From the IMG/VR virus record IMGVR_UViG_3300044675_005544, positions 1 through 46,782 of that record: a stretch of DNA of 46,782 nucleotides; one strand, given 5' to 3'. This DNA comes from a virus. Below the pieces are notes generated by a model. It was given only the letters and a program-made list of their open reading frames with translations. It was not told the origin of the DNA and made no database searches. Of the stretch, positions 36,601 through 41,548 are shown one piece after another. The translations under genes were made by a program, and so were the position numbers. Position 1 is the first letter of the stretch. Every line of letters begins with the position of its first letter.

Positions 36601-37854
36601 AATATTTTCCATTCCAACACCTGCTGCATAGTTAAAATCATCACCGAGAGCTTGATTTAGTCCTTGAATAATTTGCGTATTTTGTTTAGTCATGGCAACC
36701 ATTCTCTGCAATGACACCTTGATAGAGTTAGCCGAAGCACCAACCTGGAACCCAGCAGCAACCATTGGAGCCAACATTGCGGCTGTCTCAGTCATTGACA
36801 AACCGAATGTAGTAGCGGCTGCTGATACTTCAGGGAAAGCATCAGCGAGGTCTTTCAATGACAATGTTGTTTTGTTTTCAACCATGTTGAAAAGAGCAAG
36901 TTGTCCTTGCACTTCACTCAAAATCTGCCCCATCATCTTAGGGCTAGACAAGTCAAGACTGTAGCCTTCAGCCGCAGCCATGTCTCTTCTAACTCTCAAA
37001 ATATTTTGATAGATTGATTGAATAAAGTTTTGAGACTGAGTAATATCAAGATTACCCAACTTCTCCACTGCGGCAGTGAACTCTGTCAATCTAACAATTG
37101 CAGTGTCTGGAACACCTAATTCAGCAAAGTCACCAGCAAGAGATTGAACAAGAACTCTGGATGTACCATACTTTGCCGTAATCTTGTCTAGCTCATAGCC
37201 TAAAATTCTAACCTTGTCACTTGCCTTTTCAATAGCTTCAGCACCAGTTCCGAATTCATCAGCAATAAGCTTAGTTAATCTTCTTGTTTCCTGGTCTAAT
37301 CTTGCATAAGAAAAGAAAGCGCTTCTTAATGACATCAACAAAGGCGCAGTTGCAGCCGCAAAGTAGTATGATGTCCTTTGGGCTATTTGCCCAGAAGCTT
37401 GAAGTTTTTGACCAAACTTCTCAATAGCGTTTGTTTTCAAAACTCTATTCAATGCGTCAGCGGAAGAAACAACAGAAGTTAGATGACTATTAGCTTGTCT
37501 ATATGACGCTGAAAGCGCTGGAGACATTGTCTTACCACTAGCCGCAACTCTTGCTTGAGCTGCCGAAAGTGCATTTAATTGCTGAGTAGCTTGCTCTACG
37601 ACTCTATTTGTTAGAACTTGACTTTTACGATATTCAGCAAGAGCGTTATGCACTAAACCTGTGCTAAGCCTTGTTCTGTCTAATGCTTTATTTAGACTGT
37701 CTTGAATTGAAAAACTGCGTGTAGCGCTTTGAGAAAGGTTAACTAATTGCTGGGATAATGCAACAACATTGGTTGTTAAACCTGCAACGGATTCAGCACC
37801 AGTAACCGATGCATCTATACCTATTCGTGTTGTTGAGTCACCAGTGTCAGACAT
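24625..37854 (-). CDS. Giant tape measure protein, 4409 aa
   Basis: This gene fills over a quarter of the window. Residues about 150-450 match the TP901-type tape measure core (AAMLAPMVAAGFQVGAS, IKVSLQRMVAMTKQ). Hydrophobic segments lie near 635, 2510 and 3280. A region of about 1500 residues (roughly 700-2265) is Ala/Lys/Pro-rich and includes H1-like repeats at 962-1095. A charged coiled coil spans about 2855-2990. Eight 40-residue Trp repeats lie at 3805-4124. The end has the common Gly-rich motif IPAVLHGGEYVINHKAV. It sets tail length and passes through the tail during DNA delivery. At about 0.15 nm per residue the tail could near 660 nm. The ATG lacks a Shine-Dalgarno. Confidence 0.95.
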   Translation of the reverse strand: MSDTGDSTTRIGIDASVTGAESVAGLTTNVVALSQQLVNLSQSATRSFSIQDSLNKALDRTRLSTGLVHNALAEYRKSQVLTNRVVEQATQQLNALSAAQARVAASGKTMSPALSASYRQANSHLTSVVSSADALNRVLKTNAIEKFGQKLQASGQIAQRTSYYFAAATAPLLMSLRSAFFSYARLDQETRRLTKLIADEFGTGAEAIEKASDKVRILGYELDKITAKYGTSRVLVQSLAGDFAELGVPDTAIVRLTEFTAAVEKLGNLDITQSQNFIQSIYQNILRVRRDMAAAEGYSLDLSSPKMMGQILSEVQGQLALFNMVENKTTLSLKDLADAFPEVSAAATTFGLSMTETAAMLAPMVAAGFQVGASANSIKVSLQRMVAMTKQNTQIIQGLNQALGDDFNYAAGVGMENIQQLVDGFNNLLSIKGEQGTLEFFARLFGVRQGPRMETSIRQLAVFQKALDNTSTAEGKIAAQLESSINARLTAHGYEAVSVKKIVDLANVHRQATQEVNGEYTIQARLVQQGQKDADAALRGAYTDTADYLSKVGTEAGKIFFTEAVGGVAAASIQMEQELGLAVDSVAVKFNKLKEAMLQIGRALAPIVDKVIGAILPVIQGIGDFLKKLSPFTQKIIGFLAFTLILIPQIRLLAATFKMAFGGIIGSLGKMLNAADGLGATLKGVRATSVSLAQILENPNITKGYNKLTQMTDGQFLLQQDKNAPGYSNKFLGRRKMRPTDLSGVSQPVKELFENKGVVGPTDKTSIKTLLGKSTKLGLPNTDELIRSMLTDMGTIPEKIAESTAKATEKAATSTADKITKGLKGSIFQNNTFIGNKFGGGTSGPGGTGTGPRTPKTPATGGTPTVPRTAVPMPATPSAPAAPSRYLTDPRFDQASTRKISIPSAKNVAKAATIGAPIAASVERVAAEAKAQLDALGVTVQEEVAKATEVVKEATKPKGKSPRGSPKKVKTTVEKAVGEAVSAATAPVAEAVEAVTEASTETPKKVEKAVKEVKNKAAAPKGGARKVKAKVEKVVSEAVVAAVAPIEETVSSVAQAATETPKKVEKAVKGVKSKATTPKGGAKKAAKSVKKITEQAVAAVESTVAGVAEVVDNSAAAQAAVEKATSQVGKATKVASKVAKAPTGQAAVVKLSYKEIAKFFDDAGQTIPAEYEFIRTTNKEVELTKRAKNQFFQNLTKQFEKGTASPLGSLSRSRGKPIYKLFDKQVDAQKDAYKSLVDELLLDRRSLEQSAKVRDQISATMSQMLQKGDGTPGVKPSGVSKSARKRIAAETKRAQEAVVAMNAVEALKLDAMPGVTPPPGVEEVYTTRPKAEIAAIEEKLAEAKANLEVAKKGSTDVANQLVDGYNKEIADLKEELVLARSAINEKIIPASPATSQLLNAQNDLMRNEAPLQNLTSGRTPGGVGIGPDNPVRYANTFSDRVGNMPRVVSGPKSVYNPVVLNPDIRAKILHDLEIEKLSQKLIDSTDANIARDLKSHMVDLEDQFEGKPKAALKKAAARQMAENMGVDLTKYLPTSDQFDPAAEAAILKNKKVVDGVTSFYKGIENGGDELVAELASMKTDVSPAKISAREKLAKAFAKQREALIPSDSGGRTAQPIRKIISGGMGKAKAGVVTVGKLIEDSINETVNALPASISDAKRQLIRATAIAVASSQPGAAVGEALQGGLKLVDQELTASQAKVVKGRLDLMRKQVLDLMGKDVAGFKTATITDSKGKITKFVSDAKSKAGVLLNKLAKGTALSVSDLGKAVEGVFVDSMGAASYAVTQVEKTKKGFRGFQFKDLNARVREVLDARVAAGTKAQASAANVGSGTAVGNRAAERQAAKEAQKVAQQKSKEEADQIVRDIQARKAGTAAAEVKKEATVAETAATKVETESKVKNTTATEVEAAAKTEATVVEKAETASTTKLTGAKEVLTGATAKGVTAATVDEQITKALGKAKVAQIAKLESQIATMTAEQLASANGVKVQAAQKDLKTKLNTLVKAQTEAAAAQANAEELGRASTSRLKTAKEKLASATQNAKIATEKLAKAVVAASTDVAAVAPALTGAASSAASGAGAGSAGTPKAPRTPRPRTPAAAIPASASGGSAIVKAIEKQTLQFDSSLANFFKGPNFFQGPNIFQGKLISADKLNLKIKDSAKVAKDAAKALPATDPLVVKAKARQNYKTLKDRIESRTGVPLSDERLDRLKRLTGVKTPTSIPAVMEDARADRAATRAADIRARVLSSVAASRAATASSGAKAAFKDMDMSSLDKVKSKLSSFNKMITGSIAGGFNKGFSLAGNGLTRFAQLYVKTMLSTVASGTDMSMKVAKSMTYLLSGGRKIIDETGLLGRAFKTLAVINRMSMNSIKTSAVETAFVMRALGTVVKSEVAPAFSTMIASLRNSKIIKAWTFLLFTGMNKVTGALRAASAAAGLFTSHTTRMKAVGVALDAVAKKRVAAGLAETIPLFQRLIIQASAYTGVGRGLRAMFASVTKTMFSALTMAIKLKFAMLLIAPVFILIAGFIMSMKSGLVKNNAAIENFRNAWVAIREAIITLSKPLMEMIGKFGGLGKASNGANAVSGALHTLSRLVKYVADAFSRFAKGPGMRYMQEVIVPVLTRMINRFILLGRTIAGVFRGDASAIKNFKGLLLSLAYEAFNSLQKLFGFLANLLPKLGPLLSSMIEAVLNATIDAFMYIMNFGKEVALFFGSMMIGIGGVLALFTGPMGAGVAAMGAGLIAAAGAAHLLDKNIGRVKSGVKGISTTIGTSIAQGLGSAAGFIEENIFGKIKKAVARKYGEEIGADVNAALASQLSDPADVKKALNDTLGGAGKNAPGAKAAGESLGEAIAKGIKDKLISMKEDWTGSFFGKADDQIGKITENYKEAIDKQKEEAMKAFDTQISAIEALGKAEEELTAKMDYEEKRREMIRSRSLDKENYLRERKIAKYEGRTEDVRSLDLSFRKSDQAAGKDITNLDTERAKTLQEQQRSIAIAVINREKDVMAKSFDEMQKQFDINLEKILNKGFSTKEEFSALLGEIGGAVQGFSGEINKTFEAAMTSLPSIIRNSTDPSVGMFSMTMQKLVDQAKMSFGADIRTGDASSILGSAYAMANGMPDAFKQAFSEGVISESVTPFITKISTIMGGLNVDAIWIEAGRSATEAMIGEMKRKLRALKGDLYDEFKTLFAGMGAEYNKLFPELEDLAKKIARIEAIRSQSGGGGGDSGSKGGGSGYDSLGKEVISVKYGEHLARKPVEDISSAMDPKSFSFFGMLIDGAKNLAKALGPVKTAILGAVGVIAGFMMLKGLFVIITGAFETLMLAAMYAVQPIGVALAGVSAVGLAIAAAVGVVIGVIVYMYIKFKWFRDMVNDTFKSVIDFFVTGFQMLKEPVSGFLSAVFDGVKQILSSLFGPIIDFGKKVVMGIVGAIAGVVVVIVGALRGITMVFDFIKVPLFKFIGFIIDMASGIVSVLADIISGAIDFIYKIIGALFTVGIGGPIKLIIEAFKLAFDIIVGIVTIAIDLIVKAFDFLKGPLSGPFEVGFEIIKGVFDKIKDIVSGVIDFIKNLFGGFDFGDISGPIITPFKVSFEFVRDVFGKIFDIVKGVFEKIISFIAPVGVTITNILLAPFKLLFDVFKAIANNPIVVFFARLVALLGLVAAIAATWTIKIVLESTWFVIKKVVGALIDLGKFIVGGLVDAFNIIKDVAIKAWDFIYEKVKGFIDWWHENIGSLWLIFVAAFAIIYEAAKFIFNWMKDTFGPVLAKVWDAFKEAVDVVFELLKTFGSWIGSVFTAAWEGIKTVASAIWGVISDAVNIAWDVLKQVASWIGTVLSKAWDIAGVVGKKAFEILGGAINLVWEIIKNGWSVVRVIFEKIIDVLQNPLAAAWGFIKGAVELVWGTITEMVDAVLPLLETIGNVVRGVVSGAWDILSKSISKVWDIIKFGWDMTKPVFDGFWSIIWRVIGPAVTVLGKIFSSFWDGIKAAWGFVKPIFDAMVEIISNVLSPVIDALGFVFQKVWDGITAGWDLIKPVFDWILDIIVNFIKMQVEGLTVIFGFLWDKITAGWDLVGPIFGLIVDIIQNGIKGAIDIVMFLWDNFWNGIKISWSFLKPIFDLIVDAIKSGIGFAIDLVKKGWDIFVAVLKNTKDLIVGIVQTIGNFIRDGIQFAIEKVISVWNGLKDAFSSVWGFIQPIISNIGNAIKNVIGGAIDFISAAISAIPQAFKLVVNSIGGLFNRAVDILGGFAFPKTILGVPLPFIGGKKVSDFIPLPKIPPLYNGGKVGMYMKGGMAYGTGGMTYGPAQQGIPAVLHGGEYVINHKAVQRIGTDALDRLNSLRLSKPNLPTMPSVPSIKMPNAGMNVSSAGQASSSSTQNVNIYVDNFIGEPEWFNSMMKGYNTTVLPRNQKAAGLESRVINTYNGLNRGL
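25483..26442 (-). repeat. Eight tandem 40-residue (120-nt) Trp-anchored repeats in the tape measure
   Basis: Starting at W3805, a Trp codon recurs every 120 nt for eight units: WDVLKQV, WEIIKNGW, WGTITEM, WDIIKFGW, WDGIKAAW, WDGITAGW, WDKITAGW and WNGIKISW. The consensus of the later units is W-D-x-I-x-A-G-W-D-L-x-K-P-I-F-D, then a hydrophobic helix ending before the next W. Units 4 to 8 are clearly homologous; units 1 to 3 keep the spacing but are more diverged. Trp/Phe-spaced repeats are known in tape measure proteins. Confidence 0.9.
34570..34971 (-). repeat. Histone H1-like Lys/Ala/Pro repeats in the tape measure
   Basis: A 58-residue unit is repeated. TETPKKVEKAV begins at T1000 and again at 1058; PKGGA(R/K)K follows each, and a diverged partial copy (PRGSPKKVK) starts near 962. 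The underlying DNA repeats TAGGAGTTTCAGTTG (plus strand) at 34671 and 34845, 174 bases apart. The composition resembles basic, disordered H1-like tails. Confidence 0.8.
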
Positions 37855-37870
37855 AATTCAGCCAATGACA

Positions 37871-37899
37871 ATTATCGCATATTGGGTTAATTAAAGCAA
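37871..37899 (-). promoter_or_regulatory. Putative promoter upstream of the tape measure gene
   Basis: Minus-strand GATAAT (37876-37871) is preceded by TGC, an extended -10 form, and by TTGCTT (37899-37894) 17 bases upstream as a weak -35. The -10 ends 16 bases before the tape measure ATG, which has no Shine-Dalgarno, so the leader would be about 9 bases. Proposed from pattern only. Confidence 0.35.
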
Positions 37900-37901
37900 G
37901 G

Positions 37902-38267
37902 CTATTCACCTTTCTTTACCGTTTCATAACCCATTCCGAACTTCATGTCAAGAATGTCATGGACCTGCGCAGCCCTAGGTGGTTCTGGATCGTACCAGTC
38001 ATCGTCAAAATCAACATCAGCACCTTGTGCAGCCGCAGCAATTTTCATCGCCGTACTTGTTTCATTCATGCAAGCACGATATAACAAAAATAATTCGTTC
38101 AATGTCAGATGGGTCTCAAGTGATTCAAAATTCACCCAAGAACCCGTTCTGACAAACACTTCCGATTCGTATTTTAGAAGAGGGAGATCCTCCCAAGATT
38201 GGTCAGATGAACCAGCCCCCTCTTCGCCTAGAAGGAAGGGTCTGAACCCATTGCAGCCGACATGAGT
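37902..38267 (-). CDS. Tail assembly chaperone, C-terminal part made by -1 frameshift
   Basis: This frame is open from 38267 to the stop at 37902, overlapping the chaperone gene's end by 40 bases and lying in its -1 frame. It has no ATG; the first candidate is a GTG at 38159 with a poor ribosome binding site, and coding-like sequence extends upstream of it (EEGAGSSDQSWEDLPLLKY). It lies directly before the tape measure, exactly as the T part of G/GT chaperones does. Residues such as LTLNELFLLYRACM fit the family's helical extension. The fusion would be about 210 aa. An independently started 85-aa protein is the alternative. Confidence 0.7.
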   Translation of the reverse strand, partial: THVGCNGFRPFLLGEEGAGSSDQSWEDLPLLKYESEVFVRTGSWVNFESLETHLTLNELFLLYRACMNETSTAMKIAAAAQGADVDFDDDWYDPEPPRAAQVHDILDMKFGMGYETVKKGE

Positions 38268-38533
38268 TCACCGAATGAACGCAAGTCAAGCACATCTTCT
38301 AGCTTCTCTTTATCGTTACCCAATTCTGGGTCAACCGCTGCAAGAGCAATACCAGCAGCTTCCACCATAATGTCAATATCTTTGTCATCAAGTGTGTCTT
38401 CGCTCTTAAGATCCTTAACAACCTTCATAAACTTTCTAAGATTACGAATTGTCAAAGGCTTAATCGTTCTTGTCTTTCCATCCGCAAACACGATTTCTGT
38501 GCCAGCGAGAATATCTTTATTTTTATCGCTCAA
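38228..38533 (-). CDS. Tail assembly chaperone (G-like)
   Basis: The product is a typical small helical chaperone placed between the tube protein and the tape measure: FADGKTRTIKPLTIRNLRKF then alternating helices and an acidic stretch, ending SDPSF at the stop. I choose the TTG at 38533 because an AAGGATGGA stretch precedes it and the longer frame (to 38596) would translate through a stable hairpin. It probably binds the tape measure and the tube subunits while the tail is built. Ribosomes that slip near 38234-38240 would make the longer form. Confidence 0.72.
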   Translation of the reverse strand: MSDKNKDILAGTEIVFADGKTRTIKPLTIRNLRKFMKVVKDLKSEDTLDDKDIDIMVEAAGIALAAVDPELGNDKEKLEDVLDLRSFGELMSAAMGSDPSF

Positions 38534-38561
38534 AGTATTTCCATCCTTATGTCTCGTATAT

Positions 38562-38613
38562 AAAGGGCTTCGCCCCTCGGTTATTAAGTTTATCACAAAA
38601 TACCAAGGGGCGA
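38562..38613 (-). promoter_or_regulatory. Two mutually exclusive hairpins between tube and chaperone genes
   Basis: On the minus strand, UCGCCCCUUGG (38613-38603) can pair with CCGAGGGGCGA (38580-38570) in an 11-bp stem with one G-U pair. The downstream arm can instead fold as AGGGGC-GAA-GCCCUU (38577-38563), a terminator-like hairpin followed by a short U/A tract. Both structures use the same GGGGCGA. It could be an attenuator or a processing site that lowers chaperone output relative to tube protein. Confidence 0.5.
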
Positions 38614-38642
38614 TTGCCTTTAGCTAAATTATTTAATTACGA

Positions 38643-39224
38643 TTATGCGGTTTCGTCAACGATTTTGCCGTACTCGTAACCGACATCTGCTACTGTTGGC
38701 AAAATTCTAAAGCCAACTGTGAACATTGTTGCTTCTGCACGCTTCATTGCAATTGTGGATGATTCCATTGAAATTGCACGCTTTGTGTAGAATTTACGGG
38801 TAAGCAAGTCACCTGCTGTTGAACCAGGTGCTGTACCTGTAACAACGAGTGCCTTCTCGTAAGGGATTACTCCCTGTGCGCCAAACAAGAATGTCTTTGT
38901 ATTTGCGCCATCATTGTTTGCCTTAACCGAATCTCCGCCTGTTACATCATCGTAGTTCCACGCTGTTGCAAGGTTATTAAGAGTTCCTTCTGCAAGGGTT
39001 GTCTTAACCATTACCTTTACCTTTGACTGAATTACCTTAGCGGCATCGCCAAATTGGTCAATTTCAATATCAACCATGTCTGGTTCCCACGAGATTTCCA
39101 AACCGTTTTGTGTTGCTCCAATGTCAGCAAAGTTATTCATTGCTGCAATGCTTGTTGCGTTAGCATTTGTACCAAGTTTAATGGTTGCCTCGCCAACGAT
39201 AATGTTAGAAACATTAACTGCCAT
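38643..39224 (-). CDS. Major tail tube protein
   Basis: The 193-aa protein has the expected size, position and beta-rich character of a siphovirus tube subunit: EISWEPDMVDIEIDQFGDA, then VKVMVKTTLAEGTLNNLATA, and a long final strand region. The ATG has the best ribosome binding site in this block, AGGAGGAAG, fitting a protein needed in many copies. It is followed by paired hairpins that could protect or end the transcript. Tube protein precedes chaperones and tape measure in most siphoviruses. Confidence 0.82.
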   Translation of the reverse strand: MAVNVSNIIVGEATIKLGTNANATSIAAMNNFADIGATQNGLEISWEPDMVDIEIDQFGDAAKVIQSKVKVMVKTTLAEGTLNNLATAWNYDDVTGGDSVKANNDGANTKTFLFGAQGVIPYEKALVVTGTAPGSTAGDLLTRKFYTKRAISMESSTIAMKRAEATMFTVGFRILPTVADVGYEYGKIVDETA

Positions 39225-39235
39225 ATTACTTCCTC

Positions 39236-39433
39236 CTATTTATCCAGGCGAAATATCTTTCTGCCTTTCTTATCACGCCATTTAGCGATCTTTTCTATAT
39301 CTTTGGCATTGACTTCGCCTTGACGATTGCCAATACCGAGACCTTTATTCCATTCAAATTCGTAAACTGAGTTACGAAGTTTAACGACATAGCTCGGTGT
39401 TTTACCAATATATGTAATAGTACTATACTCCAT
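39236..39433 (-). CDS. Small hypothetical protein, 65 aa
   Basis: A basic alpha/beta peptide (MEYSTITYIGKTPSYVVKL start, AKWRDKKGRKIFRLDK end) sits between the tail terminator and tube genes. I recognise no family. There is no Shine-Dalgarno before ATG 39433, but an extended -10-like TGGTAAAAT ends 8 bases upstream, so it may be read from a leaderless transcript. A head-tail joining or tube-associated role is possible from position only. Confidence 0.6.
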   Translation of the reverse strand: MEYSTITYIGKTPSYVVKLRNSVYEFEWNKGLGIGNRQGEVNAKDIEKIAKWRDKKGRKIFRLDK

Positions 39434-39441
39434 ATGTTATT

Positions 39442-39450
39442 ATTTTACCA
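39442..39450 (-). promoter_or_regulatory. Putative extended -10 promoter before the 65-aa gene and tube gene
   Basis: TGGTAAAAT on the minus strand combines a TGn extension with a 5-of-6 match to TATAAT, ending 8 bases before the ATG at 39433. No Shine-Dalgarno is present. This would supply transcript to the highly expressed tube gene just downstream. Confidence 0.4.
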
Positions 39451-39463
39451 TACCCTTTTCTCG

Positions 39464-39874
39464 CTAGACATTACATACCCTAAAATCCAAGTTCATTCTA
39501 TACCAGCCTTCCTTTTCTAAAGGCGCTACTAGGTTTGACCCTATTTGATAACTTGACAGGATCCTGGAGTTTGTCCCCGTAATTCCGCCTACCTGAGCGA
39601 CTTGATCAGCCCTTCCTAGGATTTCAAGAACCCTTTCGGAAAGCCTAAACAAACGATCAGCATCAGTATCAAATATTGAATACCTAATTATGTCTTTTCT
39701 CATCCAATAAGCTTCGCTACTTGGAATTGAAGGCTGGTAATAATATATCACAAATGGAGCAGTCTCGCCGTTAGTTGCGACAACTGGAAAGAAATTCATA
39801 GTCTTCCCAGCGATATTAGCCAAACTGCTATCTGCTTTCAAAGCAGTATTTATATCGTAAACGCTAAGAGCCAT
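39464..39874 (-). CDS. Tail terminator protein (gpU/TtP-like)
   Basis: The 136-aa protein matches the DUF3168-like tail completion pattern: short N-terminal helix, then PFVIYYYQPSIP, a central helix DRLFRLSERVLEILG, and a final strand WYRMNLDFRVCNV. It caps the tail tube at its head-proximal end. It lies between the gp10-like and tube genes, the standard order. A GGGGAG site precedes the ATG. The call relies on position plus fold-like pattern. Confidence 0.68.
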   Translation of the reverse strand: MALSVYDINTALKADSSLANIAGKTMNFFPVVATNGETAPFVIYYYQPSIPSSEAYWMRKDIIRYSIFDTDADRLFRLSERVLEILGRADQVAQVGGITGTNSRILSSYQIGSNLVAPLEKEGWYRMNLDFRVCNV

Positions 39875-40199
39875 AATTACTCCCCATGCATTTAGAGATG
39901 GATTGATTTAAATTTTCTTTTACAATATTCTTAATAGGTTCAATCAAATAACCAATATCAGCGCCAGTTGCATTCTGGAAGTGGTAAATATCACCTCTTT
40001 TTAAAACAACACCGATGCTCAAATCACTGCCTGGCTCTACTACGAAGTCTTGAAAAATACCAGAATAATCAGAAATAAGCATATCTCGTATACTACTCTC
40101 ACTCGCCATCATAGCTTCCGCAGCTGCTGATTCAATCTCCATTGGGATCTTCTCAACTTTATTAATCAATGGTTGTAAATCCCCAGATATTCTTATCAT
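39864..40199 (-). CDS. HK97 gp10-like neck protein
   Basis: The 111-aa product starts MIRISGDLQPLINKVEKIP followed by a helix of small residues (SAAAEAMMASESSIRDMLI) and a beta-hairpin region with VVLKRGDIYHFQ. This resembles HK97 gp10 family proteins that sit in the head-tail connector zone. It overlaps both neighbours by a few bases, in the usual order: adaptor, head closure, gp10, terminator. Confidence 0.6.
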   Translation of the reverse strand: MIRISGDLQPLINKVEKIPMEIESAAAEAMMASESSIRDMLISDYSGIFQDFVVEPGSDLSIGVVLKRGDIYHFQNATGADIGYLIEPIKNIVKENLNQSISKCMGSNYGS

Positions 40200-40588
40200 G
40201 CTGTTTCAACCACCCTTCTTAGAGTAACCACGGTATGGTGCTTTGCACCACTAAAGCCAAACTTTGGCTGTATACCGACAACTTCATAAACATAACTGTC
40301 AACTACATTCCCGTTCCTGTCTTTCACATTCTGCAGCCTGCTGCCGTATGTAATATTTGTATCGTATTCTTTTGGCACAAGTGCTTCAAATTTTGGGATA
40401 CTATCTTGGTATGGGCTAAGTCTTCTTTCATCACCAGAAGAAGTGCTTGTGCTAGGTGATTGAAATTGAAAAGATATCGTAGCTACTTTTGAATAAGAAG
40501 CGTACTGCTGACCAGCCGCATTTGTGCTCGTACTTTTTGTATATATGTCACCTTTGTGAGTGAATTTAAAATAGGTCTGCGAAGCCAT
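40196..40588 (-). CDS. Head closure (stopper) protein
   Basis: The 130-aa beta-rich protein has DERRLSPYQDSIPKFEALVP and ends in paired strands (YVYEVVGIQPKF, HHTVVTLRRVVETA), like SPP1 gp16/HK97 gp7-type head closure proteins that seal the portal after packaging. Position directly after the adaptor gene supports it. The ribosome binding site is weak (GTGG), and the start follows the adaptor stop directly, so translation is probably coupled. Confidence 0.6.
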   Translation of the reverse strand: MASQTYFKFTHKGDIYTKSTSTNAAGQQYASYSKVATISFQFQSPSTSTSSGDERRLSPYQDSIPKFEALVPKEYDTNITYGSRLQNVKDRNGNVVDSYVYEVVGIQPKFGFSGAKHHTVVTLRRVVETA

Positions 40589-41515
40589 TTAAACCACATA
40601 GTCCATAACAAACAATGTGTAGTCCATAAGCAATATGTCTGCATCAATGTTCCCTGTTGACTCATAGAAGTTTTGACCTGTTTGAATTTTGAGGACATCC
40701 ATATCCGCACTATAAATACCATGCCTACGATAGATTGAGTCATCATTCATCATATCTTCCAAGAGAAGGTCGGCTGCCTGTTCTATGTTATTGGGAACAA
40801 ATCTCCAACCAAAATCCCCTTCAATTCTATACACGCTTTCTGGATTAAATTTATTAACAATTAAAAGAACATTTACGCTATCAAGAATTGATTTTCTAAA
40901 CTGCACATAGTAAGAGCCGCCAAAACTGTATTGCTCTTTAATCTTTTCAATATGGTTCATTGTTGCATCTTCATAGTCATGGAGAACAATTTCGTCATTA
41001 GTTCCTGGATCCGCAGTGACCTTTCTCAATGTTGCTATTGGGTTTGGAAGATGAATTGATTTCTTCCCAGAACCCATGACTTCAAGATATTTATTTGGAT
41101 AATAATCAAAAGACTGACCACAAAAAGTATTAATAATATTTCTTACTTTTTTTTCTAATTTATCAAACTTGTCATACCATTCATCTTCAAGAGTCGGGTG
41201 ATCCTCAAAAAATGTATCAATGTCTATATACGGGGTGTAGACATTAAAGTACTGAGATTGAGTGTACGAAACAGCACTCACTGTGTAAGTAAAGTCAGCT
41301 CGGTATTTCCCCGCAGCATTTAGAATATAGATACCAGACGCTTGTTGACCATAGGTGATGGTATAAACTCCAGTGCTTGATCTTGTTGCGTTTGTTGGAC
41401 CAGAAACAAGTGATCCAAACTCATGATACAAACTAACTGACACCACATTAGATGTTGGATCACTCGGAAGTGTTAAAGTTAGTGTTTTACTTGTTTCAAT
41501 CTTTACATCATCCAT
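40589..41515 (-). CDS. Head-tail adaptor with N-terminal Ig-like domain
   Basis: Residues about 1-95 form an Ig-like beta sandwich (TLTLTLPSDP, GVYTITYG, YRADFTYTVS), and the remainder is a helical connector protein: DTFFEDHPTLEDEWYDKFDKL, RNIINTFCGQSFDYY, and a C-terminal bundle with EQAADLLLEDMMNDD. The latter matches the size and helix pattern of gp15-like adaptors that dock under the portal. The Ig-like extension may decorate the neck. No Shine-Dalgarno precedes ATG 41515, but TATAAT lies 6 bases upstream. Confidence 0.65.
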   Translation of the reverse strand: MDDVKIETSKTLTLTLPSDPTSNVVSVSLYHEFGSLVSGPTNATRSSTGVYTITYGQQASGIYILNAAGKYRADFTYTVSAVSYTQSQYFNVYTPYIDIDTFFEDHPTLEDEWYDKFDKLEKKVRNIINTFCGQSFDYYPNKYLEVMGSGKKSIHLPNPIATLRKVTADPGTNDEIVLHDYEDATMNHIEKIKEQYSFGGSYYVQFRKSILDSVNVLLIVNKFNPESVYRIEGDFGWRFVPNNIEQAADLLLEDMMNDDSIYRRHGIYSADMDVLKIQTGQNFYESTGNIDADILLMDYTLFVMDYVV

Positions 41516-41521
41516 AGTTCA

Positions 41522-41527
41522 ATTATA
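41522..41527 (-). promoter_or_regulatory. Putative -10 of a leaderless promoter for the head-tail connector genes
   Basis: A perfect TATAAT on the minus strand ends 6 bases before the ATG at 41515, in a spot without a Shine-Dalgarno. A short hairpin (AGGGT-GTAAA-ACCCT, 41550-41536) just upstream may end the previous transcript. No good -35 is seen. Confidence 0.45.
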
Positions 41528-41548
41528 ACAGAATAAGGGTTTTACACC

